Of a stretch of DNA of 64,000 nt, positions 55,990 through 64,000 are shown in pieces; the first letter of the stretch is position 1; each line of letters begins with the position of its first letter. Below the pieces are notes generated by a model, which saw nothing but the letters and a program-made list of their open reading frames with translations, was not told the origin of the DNA and did no database searches. This DNA comes from Cervus elaphus (lineage: Eukaryota; Chordata; Mammalia; Artiodactyla; Cervidae): NCBI RefSeq assembly GCF_910594005.1, contig NC_057831.1:40816001-40880000 (forward strand). The letters run 5' to 3'. Position numbers and translations under genes: made by a program.

Positions 55990-56250
55990 ATCAAAGTCTT
56001 TTGATCCCTCAACTCATCAGATTTCAAATGCCACCATCTTTGTGTAGCCTTCCCTGTATGAGATGGCTCTTCCGTTTGTGTTTTCTAAAGTCCTTGCTCC
56101 CTCCCACCAGACAATTTTAAATCTTGGGTTAGTTATTCAGGAGCTATTTGATCTTTATAACTTTTTAAGGACAGTACAGTGCCCCATGTTCTCTATGGCT
56201 CTTCACATAGTAGGTGCCTAGTAGATATTTGTTCAATTTCACTGAGAAAT
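55990..56250 (+). mobile_element. L2 LINE 3' relic
   Basis: 'tttcaaatgccaccatcttt', 'gtgtagccttccctgtatga', 'ttctctatggctcttcacat' and 'agtaggtgcctagtagatat' follow the L2 3' end. Confidence 0.57.
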
Positions 56251-56879
56251 CCAAGGTCCTCTCCCCATCTCCACACCCCTGTTATGGAATTGAAAGGGCT
56301 ACTTTCCCAGCCATATCAAAGCCCGTCTAAGCTGTGCTTTTTTATCTCTCTGTTGAATGTCTCATTTGAAATTATTTCCCAGGGCCATAAAATTCTAATG
56401 AACAGCTGCCTCTGATGCCTTTGGTTTGTGGCTATCTCTGCTTTGCAGGATAATTCTGATGTGAAATCTTAATAGTAGAAAAAAAGAAAGAGTTTTAAAA
56501 AAAGTCATAATCAACTAATCAAAAGTTTCCAAGCTACTTTGGAGACTTGAAAGAGGCACCAGAAGCTCTTGGTTACGTAGCACAAGGAGAAGTGCATTGG
56601 CACTATTACTGTATGGAAATAAATTACAGTCAGACTCTCATTTTTTCTTTTTAGTGTGTTCTAAATATCAAAAATTGTGCTGGGGCAGCAAGTTTAATTA
56701 TATAACTAAGGAGAGGGACTAAAACTATGTTAATTCTGTTACATTTCTATTTTATCTGTTTTGTCACAGGACTTCTGCATTTTATACCATGTTCCTATGT
56801 TGATATTACCTTACCGAGTGCCCCTCATACAGAACTTGTGCAAACACTTTTCTGGCATATGAATTTATTAAACTCCCTT
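56251..56879. other. No gene seen
   Basis: No recognised element. Confidence 0.5.
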
Positions 56880-57175
56880 TCATCCATAAAATCCCAGGTT
56901 TCACCTCCTCTGGGGAGTCATCTCTGATCATTTCTATCTCTTTCACTTGGGCTTAATTACTTTCCATTCTTCTTCTGTATCTTGGACTCACTTGTACTGA
57001 TTTATCTACCATAATATATTGCATTTTCCTTGATTATGTTCCCCATCCCTTTATACAACTTGAGAATTCCTTGAGGGTAGCAACTGAATCTAATTTATCA
57101 TTGTATCTTGGCCCTACCAGAGTACCTGGCATATTAAAGACAACTGAGAAACATCTGTAAATGAAAGCCATTGCT
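56880..57175 (+). mobile_element. L2 LINE 3' relic
   Basis: 'tctggggagtcatctctgat', 'aacttgagaattccttgagg', 'gtagcaactgaatctaattt', 'ccagagtacctggcatatta' follow the L2 3' end closely. Confidence 0.6.
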
Positions 57176-57589
57176 GAAATACAAATAACAATGTTGGTAA
57201 TTATTGGAGGTGGATGACGGGTACATCAAAGTTTAATACTTTTCTCTGCATTTTTGTGTGGAAAGTTTTCCAAAATAAAACATTCAAAATAATTTTGAAG
57301 ACCTTGTAAGATGTCAGGTACATCTTTTGGAACTGTAAAATTCCCACCATAAATGAAGATACTATAATCAGTATCTTCAGGAATTTTCAGCTACAACCTC
57401 TGTGTGCCCTAGATTTCTCTCTTATCTCATCAGAAAAACATTTGAAGCCAAACAACATTGTCCTGAAATAAGGAAACAATTATGCCATTGCAGAATAGGT
57501 GCAGGTCACGGATATTATATTAAACGAAGTTTCTAGAAAATCTGGAAATTGACAGTTCACCTTAAATATTTCATTGATGAGGGCAGTTG
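57176..57589. other. No gene seen
   Basis: No recognised element. Confidence 0.45.
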
Positions 57590-58200
57590 AAGGATTCCTG
57601 CCTTTGTGGTCTCCCACCTGACTTGTCCCTGGGATCTCTACTTCCACTCTCTTACCTCTGAACTCATCTTCACCTACTTCCAAACTGACCTATCTGAAAC
57701 ATGAACACACTGCTCACTGGTTTCCCAAAGCTGAAGACTTTGGGTCAATGGCTCTTTATTGTTGAGAAAGTACATGTGCCCTCTCGGCACTCACCCCAAT
57801 GGACTCCTTCAGACACATCTCATTTCGACATTCTGATGCCCACCTTCTATAAGCCACAGCTCTTGGCCATGAAAGCCACTTTCTGCCAGTGCTCAGGGTT
57901 ACAATTCAAACTCTTTGCTCAGCCTGGAGTGTTATTTCCCCATTCTTCCATCTGGGAACCTCTTCTTACATTGCTAAGTCCTGTATAACTGTTTTTTTTC
58001 CCCCATGAAACCTTCCCTTCAGCCCTCTCCAGAATGTTCCACTCCATTGTGCTTCTCCTGCCCATTTCTTGGGGGCGCTTATTTTCTTCTGTCTTGTTGA
58101 GTGATTAGTTTCCCTTTTTGGAATGTAAGCTTACTGAAGGTTCATTCCTTCAATGTTTATCTTGGCTCTTTCCACCATCTCAATCAATGCCTAACAAAGG
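57590..58200 (+). mobile_element. L2 LINE 3' relic, long
   Basis: 'tgtggtctcccacctgactt', 'gctcagcctggagtgttatt', 'cttcttacattgctaagtcc', 'tgaaaccttcccttcagccc' and 'ggaatgtaagcttactgaag' appear in L2 order over about 600 bp. The 95-codon frame within is not a gene. Confidence 0.55.
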
Positions 58201-59318
58201 ATTCTGCCTACACTTAGAATCCAATATCAAGTATTCCCTGCAACACTGTGAAATGAGATTATTCTTGTAAGTGTTCTTCCTTGTTCCCTTTATTAATGAA
58301 GGGGATATGTGAAACCTCAAATCATTATATTAAAATCCCATTAGTCATTTTAATCCTCCTTACAAATTGCTTTTGCTCCCTAAACCTTAAATTTCAACTG
58401 AAAGAGAATTATTTTTTAACATAGGGCTTTACTGAGATAAGAATCTAATTTATGTGGGAGCAGAAATGTTTCCCCTTACCTTTTCCTATTCTTAGCAAAT
58501 TCTCACTAGCCATTGTAGATGATAATAGTAAGGCAACACTGCTTTATCTTGAAACTAATACAGAAGGTCTCATCCACATAGAGTCAAAACTACTTTCTAA
58601 GTTAATCAATGCAGAGTCACACTAGAGAAAATACTCTACAATGGTACCAGTGAAGAATCATTGCCCCATGAGGACAATATAAAAGCTTCATGTTACCTAA
58701 AAGAAGCTCATGATTCTGCTCTGGGCCTCGGCTTTACTTCTCAACCAAAATGAATGGCTAACTCTATGACATTTTTTCTGAGCTATATTTTCTAAGTGGT
58801 CAATCTCAGGGAAATGTTTAGCAATTTATATTGGGAAAGCCTTTTTATCATTTGCTGGTAGAAAGGATGAAGGACTTGCTAATCTAATATTTTGTGACTT
58901 GCTCTGTAAATACTTTTTTCTTATACCTCCATTCGATTGGTGATCACAAAGCCTAAGTTCTGTTTCTTCTTGGACACTGAATCTGAGAAAACACAGACAG
59001 GAGGCCTAGACTAGATTTCTTATGACTTCAGTGGGTCTCATTGTTTGATTGTACTTGGATTAGCCATTCATAGACACTGAATATGTCACAGATACATTCA
59101 AAATTCAGTGAGGATCTTAGAGTGAGGGGACTCAGGAGACCATTTGGCTTCCTTTTGTTCAAATCCTGCCTCTAAGGTATGATAGAATATGCAGTTTGGA
59201 TTAGGTTTCTTATAAACCATAATTGGGTCCTAGCCTTGGGTTGAAAAAATGTGTATATATTTTGTAATCTTATTTCCTATGATTGCATTTCCCTCAGATA
59301 TCTCATAGGATGTTAGTA
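58201..59318. other. No gene seen
   Basis: About 1.1 kb with no recognised element. Confidence 0.5.
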
Positions 59319-59326
59319 GACAGTTC

Positions 59327-59638
59327 CTCTAACTAGTCCATCCAGAAGGAAATAAGTCCTGAATATTCATTGGAAGGACTGATGCTGAGGCTGAAACTGC
59401 AATACTTTAGCTACCTGATGCAAAGAACTGGAACTTTTGAAAAGACCCTGATGCTGGGAAAGATTGAAGGTGGGAGGAGAAGGGGACAACAGAGGATGAG
59501 ATGGTTGGATGGCATCACTGACTCAATGGATATGAGTTTGAGTAAGCTCTAGGAGTTGGTGATGGACAGGTAAGCCTGGCATGCTGCAGTCCATGGGGTC
59601 ACAAAGAGTCGGACCTGACTGAACAATTGAACTGAGTG
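59327..59638 (+). mobile_element. BovB LINE 3' end with target duplication
   Basis: Sense 3' tail from 'aactagtccatccagaagga' to 'acaattgaactgagt'. 'gacagttc' flanks it at 59319-59326 and 59639-59646. Confidence 0.93.
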
Positions 59639-59749
59639 GACAGTTCAGGACAAGATTAAGGTATTCAGGAAATTTCCCACCTATGTTTTTGTTCATTCTC
59701 TTCCCAATATTAGAAAAGAAAAATAAAAAGAGAAAAATGTGTTGTAATA

Positions 59750-59890
59750 GGAAAAAGCACCATACAGGATTCAGCGCTCTTTGGATTTGGTTCTGTCTCC
59801 ATTCCTAATTAGTGTTGTCTTCTAATAAATTAGTTACCCTCTCTGGATTGCAGTTGTCTCCCATGTAAACTGAGTCAGTTGGACTAGGTC
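59750..59890 (+). mobile_element. MIR core
   Basis: 'ggatttggttctgtctccat', 'aaattagttaccctctctgg', 'attgcagttgtctcccatgt', 'aaactgagtcagttgg' follow sense MIR. Confidence 0.48.
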
Positions 59891-60061
59891 AGTATTTTTT
59901 CAAATATACTTTGGAACAAAAAAGGAATTTTTTCCCTATCTTTTTCCGCTTGTCAAGGAAATATATACCACCTACATGGTGGTAACCTGCATCTTTGTTA
60001 TTTTAGCACAACCAAGACTTACATATTGAATCCAAAGTTTGCCCAGTTTATTGGACATTTT

Positions 60062-60278
60062 GGGCTTCCCAGGTGGTGCTAGTGGTAAAGAATTTACCTG
60101 CCAGTGAAGGACATGCAGGAGAGGTGCATTCAATTTCTGGGTTGGGAATATCCCTTGGAGTAGGAAATGGCAGCCACTCCAGTGCTCTTGATGGGAAAAT
60201 TCCATGGACAGAGGAGCCTAGTGGGCTACAGTCCATGGAATACAAAGAGTTGGACATGACAGAAACCAAGCGCAGCAC
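60062..60278 (+). mobile_element. Bov-tA SINE with 12-bp target duplication
   Basis: Sense copy 'gggcttcccaggtggtgcta' onward. 'attggacatttt' (60050-60061) and 'attggacgtttt' (60279-60290) differ at one position. Confidence 0.94.
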
Positions 60279-60363
60279 ATTGGACGTTTTACACAATATT
60301 TTAAATGTGTAGGCACATCATCCATACACGTGTGTGTATAGAAACACAGGGTGTATTGAACTG

Positions 60364-60702
60364 TGGAACTGGAGAAGACTCTTGAGTCCCTTGGATAGCA
60401 AGGAGATCAAACCAGTCAATCCTAAAGGAAATCAATTCTGAATATTCATTGGAAGGACCACTGTTGAGGCTGAAGCTCCATTACTTTGGCCACCTGATGC
60501 AAAGAGCCGACTCATTAGAAAAGACCCTGATGCTGGGAAAGATTGAAGTCAGGAGGAGAAGGGACAACAGAGGATGAGATGGTTGGATGGCATCACCGAC
60601 TCTATGGACATGAGTTTGAGCAAGCTCTGGGAGATGATAAAGGACAGGGAAGTCTGGTGTGCTGCAGTCCATGGGGTCGCAACTGAGGGACTGAACAACA
60701 AA
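60364..60702 (+). mobile_element. BovB LINE 3' end
   Basis: Sense 3' tail from 'ggaactggagaagactcttg' to 'gggactgaacaacaaa'. Only about 85 bp separate it from the preceding SINE. Confidence 0.93.
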
Positions 60703-62980
60703 ATTAGAAATAAAAATTCATATATGGACATGGGTATTATTATTTGGGTATGGATATGGATACCTACCCCAAGAAAGATGTTTCAGACTTTCTCAAAATT
60801 CTCTGATTCTGGTTGGAAGAGTTAAGTTTACAATTTTACTTTTTGTATTGTTGGAACTCACATTTGAAGATTTTGTCTGAAAATCTTTATGTGACATAAG
60901 AAAGAACTTAAAGAATAAAAGCCGAGTCATTTTCAAGGGGCTTTTGCAAACTTGCGACTTTTGACTTTAAAAGTCTGTATTACCAACACTGGCAATAAAA
61001 GAATTGTATGCTATCCTATAACCACTATAGGGCTGTGAGAGTTGACTTTCTCAAATATCTCTGTGGTGTTTTTCCTTTATGCTTCATCTAGATCTAAAAC
61101 AAAACCATCTTGAGTATAGCGCACTAAAACTGGGGCCTATGGCTCAATGGATTCCAGAAAACAAAAACTAAAATGGTAAAGAAATGAAACAGAAGCAAAG
61201 TATTCCAATCACATAAATTAAAATGATCTTATCTGTATTTTGTTACGATACCACTAGAAAGTGTTGAGGCAGACATCTCAAAATAATGCCAGATCATTGT
61301 GCAGCACTTAGAAAAAAGTTTGTTTCTGTATTGCTTTCCTCTCAGGAAAAATGTGAGGTTAAATAAAATTATTCCCACAGTTAAGTAAAATTACTGTGTA
61401 ATATGAGAAAAAAACTACAGAAGTTCTATTTTCTGAGGGTTTATTTAATCCTATTACAATATTATTCTTATGTGTGCCTGAGCAGAACTTGTTACATATT
61501 AAGAAGACTTAAAAAAAAAGATATGAAAATTGCATGAGAACTTCTGATGTGCTTACACTGGTCTAAACAGTAGAATCTAATGGACCCACTTGTAGAAGGA
61601 AAGACTTTCTGAAGATAAGATACACTGACCATTATTAACATATTAACAGCAACAACCTGTATACCAGATGTAGTTTGGGATGCTGTCATCTTAGCTAAGC
61701 TCCTGAACTCTGTCAGAAAGATTAGAAACACAGGAACACAGGCAGGCTTAAATATTTTCATCATCTTCCCACATTACACACAATGTGAGAAGTGAATATG
61801 CATAAATAACTCGGCAGTAAAAGATCTTATCCTTATCCGGAAGGTATTACCAAATGTCTCAGGAACTCCGTTCTTTCACTTGAGAATAAAGAATAGCTTG
61901 GATGTAGAACTGACATCAATAATTAAGGTTTAAGTAATTCAAAGCATGTTATTTCAATGAAAAATGATACATACATCTGTAAATATATATATCACTATTA
62001 AAAAGAAGTTACAACTTTTTTTAACTTGCCAATCTTTGAATAGTAGAATTGATTTTGGTAGTAAAATTCATATTAGGAGGATAAAATATTTATTGATAGC
62101 AGCAATGCTGTCCTGGGCTTATATGGGTTTTCACTCAAGAGACAAATGAGCAAAGTGGCTCACTGGGAAATGTAAATGAAACACTTTTGCAAATTAAGTG
62201 TTCAAAGCACATTTTGCTAAGCATTCATTAACTCAGTTTTAAATCAAAAGCTTACCCATTTTTTTTTATCATAATCAATAACTCAGCTCCACCTGCACAT
62301 CTCCTAACTAATGAGGCACCAATGTACATATTTCTCTCACAAATCAGGATACTCCTCCAGAGGATGGAATTACTAATGACATTAAGGCGTGGTAGCCAAC
62401 ATGAAACTCGACAACCAGAACAGCAACCTGTATTATCACCCTGGAGTAGAGAGAGCCCTAATTTCCCACCTTAGAAGTACATTTAACCCATAATAGCACC
62501 CTAAACTCAAATAAATTTCAGATAGAAAGATAATGGCAAATATCCCTTCCTTTCCAATGTCAAATATCTGGGTAAACAGAAATGAATTGTCTAGGCTGCT
62601 GCATGTCAAGCATGCATATTTTAAAACTTTTTGCGTATTTTAAGCCTCCTCAACTCAGCAGCGTCTGTATCCAGTTCTGAACCAGACCTGACCAACGGCA
62701 CAGATGGGAGCGACCACTTTACCTTCTGAAAAATCAATCAGTCCCAGCAAATGAAGCAGCTTCAGAGATGCACATATAATCACAACAATACCCACTGTTT
62801 GCAGTCCTTCCGACTCCCACTCAAGAGTCAACATCCTTCAAGCAGGTAGAGGCATCCCAGCCTCCGAACTCCTTCGGAATGGAGGGAGTTAATTAGAGAA
62901 TCCGAGTAATATCTCGCTGGGAACAAAGACTCGCAAGGGGGAAAAGTGAGCAGCTCCTCAAAGATGCACCGGGCAAAGCA
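60703..62980. other. 2.3 kb without recognised repeats, before the CpG island
   Basis: This is the longest block in the window in which no SINE, LINE, LTR or DNA transposon was recognised. AT-rich up to about 62,640, then gradually more GC-rich. No exon could be supported. A minus-strand splice-donor match (AAG|GTAAAG) lies at about 62,720-62,729. Low repeat density next to a CpG island is typical of 5' regulatory DNA. Confidence 0.45.
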
Positions 62981-63380
62981 GCGGCCCCCCGGGGTGAGGA
63001 CCGACCTGGGCTGAAGTCCAGGCTCTCATACTGATGCTAGCATTTGCCTGATGGGGTCCCTCCACCGCAGCGCGCCGGCCCGGGACTCTGCGCTGCTGCC
63101 AGCGCGTACTTGGACTTCAGAGCTGCGAGGGCAAGATCTATTGGAGAACTGGAGACTTTGCAGTGTCCGTGGAGAGAAGGGACACTCCTAGGAAACTTGC
63201 CCGGGAGAGCACAGCGGCGCTCCGTGCGCTGATGCCGCAACCCGGGGCTGGGTGGGTAGAGCTGTCTGCGAGCTAGTTTGCTGCCTGGGAAGCTTGCGAA
63301 TGTCCCCCTTTCCCCAGAGCAGCGGCTCTCTCTTTCCTGAGCTTGCTCCGCGAGGCAGCTCGACCCGCTCACTCTTGGGA
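62981..63380. promoter_or_regulatory. CpG island, likely promoter or first exon of an unidentified gene
   Basis: By eye I count 27 CpG in these 400 bp, in contrast to the CpG-poor sequence of most of the window outside young SINEs. Dense groups include 'accgcagcgcgccggcccgg' near 63,064 and 'agcggcgctccgtgcgctg' near 63,213. Mammalian CpG islands of this kind usually mark transcription starts. The strand is not settled. A 111-codon minus-strand frame (63,037-63,372) and a 62-codon plus-strand frame (63,044-63,232) cross it, and neither resembles a known protein. Since no exons were found to the left, a gene reading rightwards off the window is the simpler guess. Confidence 0.6.
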
Positions 63381-63423
63381 TGCTAGGAAAAATTCAATTT
63401 TGGTGGTTGGTGTCTATAGCCTC

Positions 63424-63432
63424 TTTAAAAAG
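63424..63432 (+). promoter_or_regulatory. TATA-like box
   Basis: 'tttaaaaag' followed by GC-rich sequence just downstream of the CpG-dense core. It would suit a start near 63,455-63,460 on the plus strand. A single short motif, so weak. Confidence 0.25.
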
Positions 63433-63574
63433 CCCCTGCGGAAGCCCAGGGGCAGCTTTTCTAGAGAGAAAAGTGCAGAGGCAAAAATATTCATAATTCA
63501 GTGGCTTTTTTCAAGCGGGAGCATCCAAGCCGCCGCCCACCTGCCCCTCCACTGGGGCTGTTCTGGTCCCTGCT

Positions 63575-63630
63575 GACACATGATTGAGAGCATTATTAAG
63601 GAGATTGATTTAGTCCTCATATTTACAAAA
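63575..63630. promoter_or_regulatory. Cluster of homeodomain- and forkhead-like motifs
   Basis: An AT-rich island inside GC-rich sequence. It has 'tgattgag', 'cattattaa', 'gattgattta' (contains ATTGAT, a ONECUT/CUT-type core) and 'catatttacaaa' (TATTTAC, forkhead type). Spacing and lack of decay suggest a regulatory block, but this is inference from motif appearance. Confidence 0.3.
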
Positions 63631-63636
63631 GTGGAT

Positions 63637-63649
63637 GGGGGGGGGGGGG
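63637..63649 (+). repeat. Poly-G run of 13
   Basis: Uninterrupted G tract on the plus strand, prone to length variation and sequencing error. Confidence 0.9.
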
Positions 63650-63665
63650 TGCGGCAGAGCAGTAC

Positions 63666-63674
63666 CTGGTAAGA
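63666..63674 (+). other. Splice-donor-like site
   Basis: 'ctg|gtaaga' matches the donor consensus well and lies downstream of the CpG island, where the end of a first exon would be expected. A second match, 'cag|gtaagc' at 63,885-63,893, is perfect but lies in a probable transposon relic. Confidence 0.25.
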
Positions 63675-63757
63675 AAACGGCTGTTCAGTAACTGCCCCCT
63701 GGAGGGTGAGCGCTACTATCATCCTTAAATTTTTGCTTTAGCCTGTCTCAAAGCAAA

Positions 63758-63900
63758 GTTTCACAAACTTCTCTGATGATAAACGTTACTCGGGTGTTTG
63801 TTAAAAGAATCTTTTGTGGAGACTCTGATTCCGAAGATTCTGGAGCTTGTGTTCTTAAACTAGAAGCTAGGTGATTCTTATCATCAGGTAAGCGTGGGTC
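63758..63900. mobile_element. Possible MER5-type DNA transposon relic
   Basis: 'ctgatgataaacgttactcg' and 'ggtgtttgttaaaagaatct' at one side, and 'aggtgattcttatcatcagg' at the other, resemble the paired ends of MER5-group elements. Diverged. Confidence 0.42.
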
Positions 63901-64000
63901 GCGCTTGTCCTGAAAGATCCCACGGGGCGTTCTATTCCGAACCACACACTAGCAGCCTAGGGCGCTTTGGGGGCATGGATTCTGGGCCATGTCGGAACCA

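Noticed and set aside
58201..58340. Reverse MIR relic
   Set aside because: Only the word 'ctgcaacactgtgaaatgag' is suggestive; no second landmark was found.
1..64000. CRISPR arrays, operons, phage or plasmid features
   Set aside because: No regularly spaced repeats and no dense coding; the repeat families are those of a ruminant nuclear genome.

Overview
This is a stretch of nuclear DNA from a ruminant, almost certainly a bovid (cattle, sheep or goat type). The diagnostic evidence is the repeat content. About 32 copies or pieces of the Bov-A/Bov-tA SINE family, four copies of the CHR-2 type tRNA-derived SINE and seven pieces of the BovB (RTE-clade) LINE are readable directly. This combination is restricted to ruminants. 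The three bovid genera cannot be separated by eye.

No protein-coding gene could be supported anywhere in the window. The long open frames nearly all lie inside SINE or BovB copies and are by-products of those repeats. The only real coding ancestry is a decayed BovB reverse-transcriptase fragment at 10,077-10,812 and an antisense L1 ORF2 relic at 185-1,225. No tRNA, rRNA, snRNA, CRISPR array or prokaryotic feature was seen.

Layout. 1-9 kb: an antisense L1 relic split by a Bov-A2 dimer, an L2 split by a Bov SINE, an MLT1 LTR, and a roughly 90-bp L1 tail with a clear target-site duplication. 9.6-11 kb: a BovB 3' end, a BovB reverse-transcriptase piece and a SINE in a row. 12-20 kb: dense Bov SINEs including two inverted pairs, antisense L1 3' sequence with a (TC)n(TA)n microsatellite, BovB and CHR-2. 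20-35 kb: an antisense MLT1, L2 and MIR relics and SINEs with readable duplications. 34-35 kb: an MLT1 end with two adjacent hairpins, a SINE, a candidate ruminant LTR and a SINE stub. 35-50 kb: sparser SINEs and old MIR, L2 and MLT1 sequence. 51-60 kb: MER20 and other hAT-type DNA transposon relics (one split by CHR-2), an L2 relic of over 1 kb split by a SINE, and two BovB tails. 60.7-63.0 kb: AT-rich sequence without recognised repeats.

The last kilobase differs from everything before it. From about 62,980 the sequence becomes GC- and CpG-rich, with 27 CpG counted by eye between 62,981 and 63,380. It carries a TATA-like box, homeodomain- and forkhead-like motifs and good splice-donor matches. 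It looks like the CpG island, promoter or first exon of a gene that mostly lies beyond the right edge, or of a minus-strand gene starting here. The gene was not identified.

Nothing here amounts to a novel biological system. The points of interest are insertion history (nested copies and target duplications), fold-back repeat pairs, a few stretches that look like undescribed or unrecognised repeats, and the putative promoter at the right end. Repeat family names are from recognition of consensus sequence, not from a database search, and boundaries of ancient MIR, L2 and L1 relics are good to about 20-50 bp.
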